Positions 37,414 through 45,650 of a stretch of 45,853 bases of DNA are shown one piece after another. Under the pieces are notes generated by a model, which was given only the letters and a program-made list of their open reading frames with translations, was not told the origin of the DNA and searched no databases. The DNA is from an uncultured beta proteobacterium (lineage in GTDB: Bacteria > Pseudomonadota > Gammaproteobacteria > Burkholderiales > Rhodocyclaceae): NCBI GenBank assembly GCA_903886975.1, contig CAISOB010000038.1:1-45853 (forward strand), given 5' to 3'. Each line of letters starts with the position of its first letter. The stretch's first letter is position 1. A program made the position numbers and the translations under genes.

Positions 37414-38154
37414 CTATACAATCAAAAAGCCGCCGCATACTGGCAATTCAACTCCAGTAATAAAGCTCGATTCGTTCGACGCAAAAAAGCATACTGCATT
37501 GGCGATATCCTCTGGTTGCCCCATACGAGCGATCGGCATCATGCTTAGCCAACCATCCTTGATGGATTGGGGCACGGTTTTAAGCATTCCCGTTTCGATC
37601 ACGCCTGGCTCGATCACGTTCACAGTGATGTTGTGCCTCCCCAGTTCCTTTGCCAAGGTCTTGGTCAAACCAATCATTCCTGCCTTCGTCGCAGCGTAAT
37701 TCGCTTGGCCGACGTTGCCATAAGCTGATGTGGAAGAAATGTTGATTATCCGGCCATGCTTTTTTTCGCGCATCAATGGCACGACCGCACTGGTCATCAG
37801 GAACGTCCCGGTCAGGTTGACGTCGATGACGCGTTGCCACTGTTCCAGGGTCATTTTGTGAAACATGGCGTCTTGCGTTATGCCGGCGTTATTGACGAGG
37901 ATATCAACCGTATCGAATTTCTCCGCAATTCTCAGGAACGCTCGTGCAACGGTGTCCTTGGAACTCACATCACAGGAAAGCGCCAAACTTCTATGGCCGG
38001 CCGGATCAATCGATTGTGCGCACGCGAGAGCCGAAGATTCATCGATGTCCAGAACAACGATGCGACAGCCTTCAAGAAATAATTGTCGCGCTATGGCCGC
38101 GCCGATACCCCGCCCAGCTCCGGTGACTATCGCAACATCGTCGTGAAATCTCAT
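37414..38154 (-). CDS. Short-chain dehydrogenase/reductase (FabG/PhaB-like)
   Basis: 246 aa classical SDR. Cofactor motif TGAGRGIGAA, structural NNAG, catalytic Ser-Tyr-Lys in NISSTSAYGNVGQANYAATKAG (split by position). The VVLDIDES segment after the second strand has an acidic residue that favours NAD over NADP. Last gene of the minus-strand cluster, 88 nt after the PanE-like gene. In context it could oxidise a 3-hydroxy acid to the beta-keto acid used by the BKACE enzyme; this is inference. Confidence 0.88.
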   Translation of the reverse strand: MRFHDDVAIVTGAGRGIGAAIARQLFLEGCRIVVLDIDESSALACAQSIDPAGHRSLALSCDVSSKDTVARAFLRIAEKFDTVDILVNNAGITQDAMFHKMTLEQWQRVIDVNLTGTFLMTSAVVPLMREKKHGRIINISSTSAYGNVGQANYAATKAGMIGLTKTLAKELGRHNITVNVIEPGVIETGMLKTVPQSIKDGWLSMMPIARMGQPEDIANAVCFFASNESSFITGVELPVCGGFLIV

Positions 38155-38242
38155 GAATCGGTATCCTCAGCGGCAAGAAAGCCGTCAATGCACCCGGCAA
38201 GGCCAAATACAAATTCGATTGGGCAATCGCCCGTCTTAGCGT

Positions 38243-39253
38243 CTATCCCTTGAAATACTGTAAATTGGTTGCCGCCAATGGGTATTTTCCTGTTTCAATG
38301 CCATGTACGATTTCCACGACCGAATGATTCACCGGGGTCGGCACGCCGTGTTTCCTGCCCTGATCACAAAGGAAACCGTTAATCATGTCCACTTCGGTCA
38401 GCCTGCCTTTTTCCAAATCTTGAAGCATGCTTGCTTTAGCGGCGCGCAGATTCTTGTAGGCGGATCTAACCCACTTGATCCATTCCGCCCGGACGTCCTG
38501 GTCGCCTTTCAGAATGCTGTTCAAATCCGAGCCGAAAATAGGGGCAAGGTGCTGCCCCGCCGCTGTACTCACACGCCCGGCTTCTGCACCAATTTTTCCC
38601 AAATAGGCCATGGCTTCTTCACTGTCGAGGACCTGGCCAAAAGTGCAGCCCAAGGCTGCCGACATGCCACTCATACTGGAATTCAAAATCAACTTGGTCC
38701 ACCTCGAGGCAACCAGGTTGGTAGTGATTTGTGTTGGTCCCATTTTTTCGAGGATATTCGCTACCTTCCGTACTCTTTCATTGATTTCACCGCTAATTGT
38801 CCCCACCTCGAAGAGTTCGGGCTTGGCACTCAAAGGTTCGGTGACCTCGGATACGCCAGGTCCTACAAAGGTGGCCCCCCATATCGTAGTACCACCCAGA
38901 GTCTGTTGATCTCCGAACCATTCAACCAGACTCGGCTCGGGATAGCCGTTCTGTAGCGTTAATATGGATGAGTTACGATCGATATGCTGTTTGATAATCG
39001 CGAATGCTTGGTTATTTGCAGTTTGTTTGCAAAACAGAATTATTAGGTCGTAAATACCGTCCATGCCGGAGGGCAGCACCGCTTTGACGGGCGTTGTCCA
39101 CTGGTCAAACCCGACGAGCGTCGCGCCATCGCGATTCAACTTATTGACATGCTCTTCATAAATGTCAATTAACTCGATGTCCAGACCAGCCCTGCTCAAA
39201 TAGGCGCCCAGCACGGTCCCCATTGCGCCGCAACCATAAATACCAACTCTCAT
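38243..39253 (-). CDS. Ketopantoate reductase (PanE/ApbA) family protein
   Basis: 336 aa NAD(P)-dependent reductase of the 6-phosphogluconate dehydrogenase-like fold. Rossmann motif IYGCGAMGTVLGAYLSRAG; catalytic Lys in SRWTKLILN with the Asn four residues on; Glu in TEVDMINGF. The second substrate Asn (position K+8 in E. coli PanE) is Ser here (LNSSMSG). Its place in a catabolic cluster and this change argue against a role in pantothenate synthesis and for oxidation or reduction of another 2- or 3-oxo acid. Translation starts at the first ATG. Lower GC than core genes. Confidence 0.85.
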   Translation of the reverse strand: MRVGIYGCGAMGTVLGAYLSRAGLDIELIDIYEEHVNKLNRDGATLVGFDQWTTPVKAVLPSGMDGIYDLIILFCKQTANNQAFAIIKQHIDRNSSILTLQNGYPEPSLVEWFGDQQTLGGTTIWGATFVGPGVSEVTEPLSAKPELFEVGTISGEINERVRKVANILEKMGPTQITTNLVASRWTKLILNSSMSGMSAALGCTFGQVLDSEEAMAYLGKIGAEAGRVSTAAGQHLAPIFGSDLNSILKGDQDVRAEWIKWVRSAYKNLRAAKASMLQDLEKGRLTEVDMINGFLCDQGRKHGVPTPVNHSVVEIVHGIETGKYPLAATNLQYFKG

Positions 39254-39371
39254 AGCAAGCCTCCCAGGGCCCAGTACTCGCGCGCACTGAGCTCATTATT
39301 ATTGGCGCGTAATTGCGACATGTTTCAACGACCCAATTGGTCTCTTTTTCATTTCCAATTTCCAACACTTA

Positions 39372-40295
39372 TCACAGAACCAACATTTCCCTGGCCTCGG
39401 CGGGAGTGGCGGGCTCGAGATCCAAGTCGCCCATCATCCGCACTATTTTCGCTACCAGTTCGGCATTGGATTTCGCCAACACGCCCTTGCTCAGATAAAG
39501 GTTGTCCTCCATGCCGACGCGGACGTGGCCGCCCAGGATCAGTGACATCATGGCGTCGGGAAACTCGGCCTTGCCCGCGCCGATCACCGACCAGTTGTAC
39601 TGGCCCTTGCCGAACAGTCGATCCGCGGTCTGGTGCATGGTCATGATGTCGTACGGGCTCGAACCTATCCCGCCGAGAATGCCGGTGACAAACTGCATGG
39701 TGATCGGCGGTTTGACAATGCCTGCCTGCAGCATATAGGCGATATTCTGCAGATGCCCGACGTCGTAGGCTTCAAGTTCCGGCTTGGTTCCATTCGCATC
39801 CATGATTTTGCACATCTTTTCCATCGACTCGAAGGTGTTTGGAAAGATGAAGTCCTTGGTCGCGGTCAGGTATTGCCCCTCCCACGGGAATTTGAACTCC
39901 TTGTATTTGTTGAGCAGGGGGAACATGCCCCAGTTCATCGATCCGGTATTCATCGACGCCAGTTCGGGCTTGAACTCTGGCACGACCGATACCCGCTGCT
40001 CGACCGACATGCCGGCGCCGCCGCCGGTAGTCAGACAAATGATGACGTCATCGTTCTTGGCCCGCACCCGATCGAGGATCTGCCGATAGATGTTAAGATC
40101 GGGCGAAGGCTGGCCGGTCTCGGGGTTGCGGGCATGGATGTGCACAATGGCCGCCCCGGCGTCCGCGGCGTCCAGGGCGTTTCCTGCGATCTCGTCCGGC
40201 GTGATCGGAAGATAGGGCGTCATCGTGGGCAGATGAATCGAGCCGGTGATCGCACAACTGATGATTCTCTTATTGGTCGCTACTGTCATTTCCAT
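39372..40295 (-). CDS. BKACE-family (DUF849) beta-keto acid cleavage enzyme
   Basis: 307 aa TIM-barrel zinc enzyme. The family (founder Kce of lysine fermentation) converts a beta-keto acid plus acetyl-CoA into acetoacetate plus a new acyl-CoA. Zinc His pair and following Arg are in AAIVHIHARNPETGQPS; the zinc Glu with catalytic Arg and Asp is in HVRVGMEDNLYLSKG. A second start two codons on (40289) is equally possible. Substrate specificity in this family is set by pocket residues I cannot assign, so Kce itself should not be assumed. Flanked by a short-chain acid transporter and two dehydrogenases. Confidence 0.92.
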   Translation of the reverse strand: MEMTVATNKRIISCAITGSIHLPTMTPYLPITPDEIAGNALDAADAGAAIVHIHARNPETGQPSPDLNIYRQILDRVRAKNDDVIICLTTGGGAGMSVEQRVSVVPEFKPELASMNTGSMNWGMFPLLNKYKEFKFPWEGQYLTATKDFIFPNTFESMEKMCKIMDANGTKPELEAYDVGHLQNIAYMLQAGIVKPPITMQFVTGILGGIGSSPYDIMTMHQTADRLFGKGQYNWSVIGAGKAEFPDAMMSLILGGHVRVGMEDNLYLSKGVLAKSNAELVAKIVRMMGDLDLEPATPAEAREMLVL

Positions 40296-40380
40296 TTCCC
40301 ATTCTCTTCAATAGATTCATTGGTCAGGCCTGATTTCACCCTGACCAATGCCGCGAGCTCGATTGCATCTGCCGCCGATC

Positions 40381-41766
40381 CTAAAGCCCGTTGGGGAAGA
40401 CCAGGAAGGCGATACTGGATACGATGCCGGCGTAAAGCCAGATCGCGAAAGTGAAGGGCAAGATATCTTGAAAGCGCACCCGGAATGCGGCCAATACCGG
40501 TAGCGCCCAGAAGGGCTGAAGATTATTCGCCCACTGCGCGCCGGTACTGTACGCGTTGATGATCTGCGCCACAGGAACTCCCAGCTGTTGTGCCGCAGGA
40601 ATGATGTAGGGCGCTTCAATGACGAATTTGGAACCGCCGGAGGGAACGAAGAAATCCATCAAGCCGGTGTACAAGTAGACAATCCAGGCATAGGTTCCGG
40701 GCGTTGAAATCGAAACGAACCAGTGGGTAATGATCGCCGCCAGTCCGGAATCGCTGATCATCCCGAAAATACCGGCGTACATCGGAAACTGGACCATCAC
40801 ACCGGAAGTGGTGGTGACGCCTTTCTTCACCGATTCCGTGAAACTGCGCGGCGACCCATGCAGGATGAGTGCCAGTCCGAGGAAAGCGAAATTGATTGAG
40901 TTAAGATCGAGCTTGCCAAAGCCTTTGATGAAAACATAGTGCCCGACCCAAGCCAGGATTCCCAGTGCCAGGAGTGACTGCAATATCCTCGATCGATCCC
41001 AACGTTCCGCCGGTCGCAAAGCCGTCACATCATCGACCGGCAGCGTCGCCGTAAATTCGCTGTACAGCGCATCGCTTATCTCGATGGCGCTCTCTTTCTT
41101 CGGCATCAGGAATATCGCCAGAATCGGAATGGTGATAAACATGAAAAGCTGAAGAGCGATCAAGAATGGCGACAAAGCAGTGGTGGTCAGGGGAATAATG
41201 CCGATCATTTTTTCCAGGAAATGTCCTGGCGTCGCTACGAGCAGCGGCGCCGACTGTGACGGGCCGTTGCACATGACATTGACAACGCCATAGGACAAAG
41301 CGGCAATGAACGGATAATGGATTCCGAGACCGCGTTTGCGGACGGCCAGCTCGCGGCCCATGATCATGCAGAACATGAGTCCTACGCCCCAATGGACCCA
41401 GGCCACGGCGCCGCCGACGAAACAATACAAAAGGATCGCTGATCGCGCCGTTTTCGGCCAGTCCAGCATGGCGACAATGCCTCGCTTGACTTGCTTTGAA
41501 TCGGCGACAACAAAGCCGGTAATCATCAGGATGCAAAGCTGCATCGCAAAGGTCAGCAGCTTCCAAAAGCCGCCCGCGTAGGAGTCGATCAAATCGAACG
41601 GGCCGCTCTTCGTCAAAGCCAAGGCCATGACAAATACGATGGAGGTCAGCACGAGAACGAATACCATGGAATCGGGTACCCAGTTCAGACTCCATTCGGT
41701 GAACCTGTCGATGATGTCCGACGACTTGCTTTTTTCGGGTCTGCTCCCGGATGCCATACCAGCCAT
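40381..41766 (-). CDS. AtoE-type short-chain fatty acid transporter
   Basis: 461 aa inner-membrane protein, about twelve helices, of the AtoE/TIGR00366 family. It starts with FTEWSLNWVPDSMVFVLVLTS and carries GVGLMFCMIMGRELA, NVMCNGPSQSAPLLVATPGHF and FFVPSGGSKFVIEAPYI (the PSGGSKW-like family motif). GGGGGGAAG upstream fixes the ATG at 41766. In E. coli atoE lies with acetoacetate CoA-transferase and thiolase; here thiolase is 57 nt upstream but the CoA-transferase genes are missing. Likely imports the acid that the cluster degrades. Confidence 0.9.
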   Translation of the reverse strand: MAGMASGSRPEKSKSSDIIDRFTEWSLNWVPDSMVFVLVLTSIVFVMALALTKSGPFDLIDSYAGGFWKLLTFAMQLCILMITGFVVADSKQVKRGIVAMLDWPKTARSAILLYCFVGGAVAWVHWGVGLMFCMIMGRELAVRKRGLGIHYPFIAALSYGVVNVMCNGPSQSAPLLVATPGHFLEKMIGIIPLTTTALSPFLIALQLFMFITIPILAIFLMPKKESAIEISDALYSEFTATLPVDDVTALRPAERWDRSRILQSLLALGILAWVGHYVFIKGFGKLDLNSINFAFLGLALILHGSPRSFTESVKKGVTTTSGVMVQFPMYAGIFGMISDSGLAAIITHWFVSISTPGTYAWIVYLYTGLMDFFVPSGGSKFVIEAPYIIPAAQQLGVPVAQIINAYSTGAQWANNLQPFWALPVLAAFRVRFQDILPFTFAIWLYAGIVSSIAFLVFPNGL

Positions 41767-41823
41767 AAAACTTCCCCCCTCTATTGAAATTTTGACAATC
41801 AAACGCGGCTGAATAGATGCGAC

Positions 41824-43038
41824 TTATTCAATATTTTCAATCAACATTGCGATGCCTTGCCCCCCGCCGATACAAAGACTGGCAACGCCGTAGCGACCGC
41901 CGCGACGTTTCAGTTCATGGATCAATGTCGTCAGGATGCGCGTGCCGCTAGATCCCAGCGCATGTCCCAAGGCCACCGCGCCGCCGCTTACGTTGACCCG
42001 CGCGTACATCGGCGTGCCAGGAAGCATGTGGAGCTCTTTGAGCACCCCGAGCGATTGAACGGCAAAGGCTTCGTTAATCTCGAACAAGTCGATGTCTTCG
42101 ATTTTCAGCCCGGCTTGTCGGAGAACCGACTGGATCGCTGTTACCGGTCCAAGGCCCATGACCCTCGGGTCAAGAGCCGTTACCGAATGCTGGACAATCC
42201 GGACAAGCGCCTTGACGCCGAGCTCCTTGCTTCTATTCTCACTCATCACGACGACCGCCGAGGCGCCATCGTTCATGCCGGAAGCATTCCCGGCGGTGAC
42301 CGTCCCATCTTTCTTGAACACCGGTTTGAGCCTGGCCAATCCCTCCAGACTGGCATCTGCCTTGGGATATTCATCCTGCTCGAAAATAAAACTCTTCTTT
42401 CGGTCAGTTACCTCGACCGCCACGATTTCATCCTTAAACCGGTCTGATGCAATTGCCGCGCATGCCTTCCGCTGGCTGTCCAAAGCGAAGGCATCTTGCC
42501 GCTCGCGCGAGATGCCATGCAGGCTTGCCACGTTTTCAGCGGTGATGCCCATATTGATATCCGGATACAATGCCGGCGGCTGAACCTGACCGACCGCTCG
42601 CATGAACGCATCGGTCAGGGTTTGATTGCCCATGCGAAAGCCTTCATAGCGAACGGCGGGCGGCAAGTAGTACAGCGCACGCGACATGCTTTCGGTGCCG
42701 CCTGCGACAATCGCCTCGCAGGCACCGGACTGGATTTCCATCGTCGCCAGGCGTACCGCCTGCAATGCCGAACCACACTGCATATCGACCGAATAAGCCG
42801 GGGTCTCTTCGGGCATTCCGGCGAGAAGCGCGCCGACTCTCGCAATGTTCGGCGCTTCGCTATTCGGCAATACGTTGCCCATGATGACCCGCCCTATCTG
42901 CCTGGGCGCGAGACCGGAGCGCCTGACGGCTTCGCTGATGACGATAGCCGCAAGATGGTCCGGTGTGACTGTTTTAAGACTTCCCAAGTAAGAGCCGACC
43001 GCCGTCCTGGTCGCACTGCAAATCACACATCTTTCCAC
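41824..43038 (-). CDS. Acetyl-CoA acetyltransferase (thiolase II family)
   Basis: 404 aa degradative or biosynthetic thiolase. The acyl-accepting Cys is in VDMQCGSALQA; the other catalytic parts are NEAFAVQSLGVL, the His in GGAVALGHALGSSG, and the second Cys in SLCIGGGQG. Full length. First gene after the sigma-54-like promoter. In the cluster it would split acetoacetyl-CoA or a longer 3-ketoacyl-CoA into acetyl-CoA and an acyl-CoA. Confidence 0.93.
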   Translation of the reverse strand: MERCVICSATRTAVGSYLGSLKTVTPDHLAAIVISEAVRRSGLAPRQIGRVIMGNVLPNSEAPNIARVGALLAGMPEETPAYSVDMQCGSALQAVRLATMEIQSGACEAIVAGGTESMSRALYYLPPAVRYEGFRMGNQTLTDAFMRAVGQVQPPALYPDINMGITAENVASLHGISRERQDAFALDSQRKACAAIASDRFKDEIVAVEVTDRKKSFIFEQDEYPKADASLEGLARLKPVFKKDGTVTAGNASGMNDGASAVVVMSENRSKELGVKALVRIVQHSVTALDPRVMGLGPVTAIQSVLRQAGLKIEDIDLFEINEAFAVQSLGVLKELHMLPGTPMYARVNVSGGAVALGHALGSSGTRILTTLIHELKRRGGRYGVASLCIGGGQGIAMLIENIE

Positions 43039-43226
43039 ATTGGTCCCTTTGGGTTTTCGCAGGAAGACATCTTCTTGCGGGTTTCCGGTCGCATCGCCTG
43101 AGTGGAAAAATCGCAGCGGCCGTCAAATCACCCGACAATCCCTGCATCGCGGCTCATGCGTTCATTGTTCCGTTCGCTCGGCAGTCTTGTGAGCAAGTAG
43201 CGCGCCAAGTTCTTCCCCCTTGAAAA

Positions 43227-43242
43227 GGCGAGGGGGGTGCCG
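43227..43242 (-). promoter_or_regulatory. Candidate sigma-54 (-24/-12) promoter of the thiolase operon
   Basis: On the minus strand CGGCAC-CCCCC-TCGCC, with the invariant GG (-24) and GC (-12) separated by exactly 10 nt. Consensus is TGGCAC-N5-TTGCA; GGCAC, T, G and C match. It lies about 190 bp upstream of the thiolase start and downstream of a sigma-54 activator gene. Confidence 0.6.
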
Positions 43243-43312
43243 GGCCGGGGTGTGTGCCATCCTCACAGCAGAAATGAACAATAGTTGACGAATTGGAGCT
43301 AAGTGCGGGTTC

Positions 43313-43367
43313 TGTATGCAAAACAAGACATGTGTTGAATAAACACATGCGATTGTTTTTCCATACA
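43313..43367. promoter_or_regulatory. Large dyad with direct repeat: likely activator binding site
   Basis: A perfect 8-bp palindrome CATGTGTT-GAATA-AACACATG (43329-43349) lies inside a longer imperfect dyad bounded by TGTATG (43313-43318) and CATACA (43362-43367). In addition ACACATGCGA occurs twice (43343-43352 and 43365-43374), 22 bp apart, i.e. two helical turns. The centre is about 100 bp upstream of the sigma-54-like promoter, the usual distance for an enhancer bound by an activator of this class. The activator gene is next door. Confidence 0.65.
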
Positions 43368-43473
43368 CATGCGAGGCAGGAAGGCGGCCCTGACAACGCG
43401 AAGTCGCGAAAGTCTTTCCTAATGCCAACGCCGGCTTCGCCCCCGGCCAGGTCACATTATCAAGCGGCGATGG

Positions 43474-44835
43474 TCAACGAAATTGAATGCCCAGGCGGCG
43501 CATTTTTTGGTACAACAGCGAACGGTCGATGTGCAGCAGTTCGGCCGTTTTCTTGACATTATTGCTCGTGGTCAGCAGGGCATTAACGATGATGTTCTTT
43601 TCAAAAGCTGTCTTTGCTTCTTCAAGCGACTTCCCCTCGATCTCCAACATTTCGTTTCGCTTCATTGGCAACAGCCATTCAAAGTGGCTGATATCGAGGA
43701 CGCTTCCATTGCACATCCCAACGGCCCTTTCGACGGAATTTTCCAGTTCGCGAATGTTTCCGTGCCATTCAAGCTCGGCGAGCAATGCCAGTACCTCGGA
43801 GGCCACGGAAAGCGAGCTCAAACCCGCTTGATCGCCATATTTCCTGGCGAACAATTCCACCAATTCCGGGATATCTGATTTTCTTTCGCGCAGTGGCGGA
43901 ACACTGATCGGGATAACGTTCAGTCGATAGAATATATCCGCCCGGAAAGTGCCTTGCTTGACCATTTCTCCCAAGTCATTATTCGATGCGGCAACGATTC
44001 TCACATCGACAGGAATCGGAGTCTCGCCGCCTACCCGTTCGATTTCCCGCTCCTGCAACGCGCGCAGCAGCTTGACCTGGGCCACCATTGGAAGCTGGCT
44101 GATTTCATCCAGAAATAAGGTTCCCTTGTCGGCGAGTTCGAACTTTCCCTTCTTCCCTTTCCTGTTTGCACCGGTAAAAGCCCCCTCCTCATAACCGAAT
44201 AGTTCCGATTCTATGAGTTCCGAGGGAATCGCGCCGCAATTAAGTTTGACAAAAGGATGATGGGCCCTGAGGCTTTCCTGGTGCAGCGCATGGGCCACCA
44301 GTTCTTTCCCCGTGCCGGTTTCTCCCTGGATCAGCACCGTGGAGTTCGTGCAAGCCGACTTCAGGATGTCTTTACGCAGTTTTATTGCGGCACTGCTGCT
44401 GCCGATAATATCCGCTAGGCAATATCGTGACCCGGAAAGGCGTTTAAGCTTTTCCTTGTAATAGTCGATCTGTGAATGGAGTTCTTGCAAAGACGCAAAC
44501 AGCTTGTCAGATTGTTTTATTTCGCCGAACACCTCGAAGGACATCGCGCCAATAAGAACGCCGTCTTGTCTCAAGGGGATGCGGTTGCAAACGGTGGGCT
44601 TTCCCAGAACGTAGTACACATCGCCGAGAATGGCTTTGCCGGACTCGACGACGACTGGCAATTTACTTTCAGGAATGACTTGTCTTACCGGACGGCCCAA
44701 AGCCTCTTTCGGGTCTTTCCCGATTGTCTCGGCATATTCTTCATTCAAGAAGACGATTTTCGTTTCGTGATCGACAACGACCAAGCCGCGCATTTGCGTC
44801 AATACTTTTTCCAATATCTCAATACGTGTAGCCAT
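43474..44835 (-). CDS. PAS-AAA-Fis sigma-54-dependent transcriptional activator
   Basis: 453 aa bacterial enhancer-binding protein. An N-terminal PAS domain (about 1-105: LVVVDHETKIVFLNEEYAETIG) presumably senses a small molecule. A coiled linker leads to the AAA+ domain with Walker A GETGTGKE (171-178), the sigma-54 contact loop GAFTGA (218-223) and Walker B GTLFLDEI (238-245). The C-terminal Fis-type helix-turn-helix is NVKKTAELLHIDRSLLYQKM. All motifs for sigma-54 activation are intact. It is encoded immediately upstream of, and in the same direction as, the thiolase-BKACE cluster, so it most likely controls it. Confidence 0.95.
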   Translation of the reverse strand: MATRIEILEKVLTQMRGLVVVDHETKIVFLNEEYAETIGKDPKEALGRPVRQVIPESKLPVVVESGKAILGDVYYVLGKPTVCNRIPLRQDGVLIGAMSFEVFGEIKQSDKLFASLQELHSQIDYYKEKLKRLSGSRYCLADIIGSSSAAIKLRKDILKSACTNSTVLIQGETGTGKELVAHALHQESLRAHHPFVKLNCGAIPSELIESELFGYEEGAFTGANRKGKKGKFELADKGTLFLDEISQLPMVAQVKLLRALQEREIERVGGETPIPVDVRIVAASNNDLGEMVKQGTFRADIFYRLNVIPISVPPLRERKSDIPELVELFARKYGDQAGLSSLSVASEVLALLAELEWHGNIRELENSVERAVGMCNGSVLDISHFEWLLPMKRNEMLEIEGKSLEEAKTAFEKNIIVNALLTTSNNVKKTAELLHIDRSLLYQKMRRLGIQFR

Positions 44836-45194
44836 TGTCCACGCCCCAAGTTGAGCAGAGTAAGGTTGTCATTCGCCTCCTTGTCATTGGAGTTCTTGCG
44901 TTTCCGACCACTGTTAATGCGTTCATAAAGAAGCAAGACTTTCACGACTGTTCGAAGAATGCTTTGACGCAAATTATCGAACCTCTCTGCCTGGCCGGTT
45001 CTGAAGTATAGCCTGCCGAGGCCAAAGGCCGCTAACCGTCACTGAGCGATAGCTAAGCGAACATGCAAACCGGAATGGGCAACTATTTGAATGACGGCAA
45101 AGGCCGACGATTTGCCGACAATCAGTCGTCAGGAATGTCTGTTGCACTTCGTTAGCGGTCTTTCGACCGACGACGGGGCCAAGGGCAGCAACGG
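44836..45194. other. Intergenic stretch without a recognised gene
   Basis: No gene seen. It must hold the activator's promoter on the minus strand, but no convincing -35/-10 pair stands out. The right part (about 45015-45190) has hairpin-prone spacer texture (GGCCAAAGGCC, GACGGCAAAGGCCGAC) and appears to be the site where the group II intron sequence begins. Confidence 0.4.
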
Positions 45195-45650
45195 GTGTGC
45201 GCCGTGCAAAGGCGGCGCTTTCCAGTGGGTGCAAGGCCCACCCGGCGAAATGCTCCAGCCGGAAGTAATCGGAGCAGTCACGGAGGTAACGAAGTGGCTG
45301 AAGCCTTCGATATAGCGGGCCACAAATTCTGGTGGCAGCACGAGTGTGCAGGCCGTAACGCGAGTGAACGCTGAGTAAGCCTCGAAAAGGCCGATGCACA
45401 GGCCGACCCGACGACCCTTTCGGGGAAGGTTGATATAACTGGATGGATGAGCAATGCGGGACCGCCAGTTACTGTGCCGGGGTAGTGGCGACAGCATGCA
45501 CACAAGGAAAGCGCACGCAACACGGGAAGCCCCTCGGCGTGCTCAGGGATGAGCAACCGGAAACTCGTGAGAGATGTTCCGGGCATCTTGGGGTGGCGGA
45601 AAGGCCCGTAGTACCGAGGAAACCGGGTAACGCCGGTGGAGGGAAGGGGC
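45195..45650 (+). mobile_element. 5' fragment of a bacterial group II intron
   Basis: GTGTG/GTGCG at 45195-45201 fits the 5' consensus GUGYG, and structured, coding-poor sequence follows. From about 45480 the sequence has the leader typical of this intron class: the frame at 45443-45655 contains LGVLRDEQP and VPRKPGNAGGGKGP, phrases I recall from the region just before intron reverse transcriptase genes. The reverse transcriptase/maturase and domains V-VI are missing; the sequence switches to a transposase gene near 45650. The exact 5' end is uncertain by a few bases. Confidence 0.65.

Noticed and set aside
37116..37421. A 101-codon minus-strand open frame considered as a gene
   Set aside because: Overlaps the end of the SDR gene, no ribosome binding site and no recognisable family.
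43243..43259. TGGCAC on the minus strand considered as the sigma-54 promoter
   Set aside because: Its GG to GC distance is 11 nt, one too long; the neighbouring CGGCAC at 43242 has the exact 10-nt spacing.
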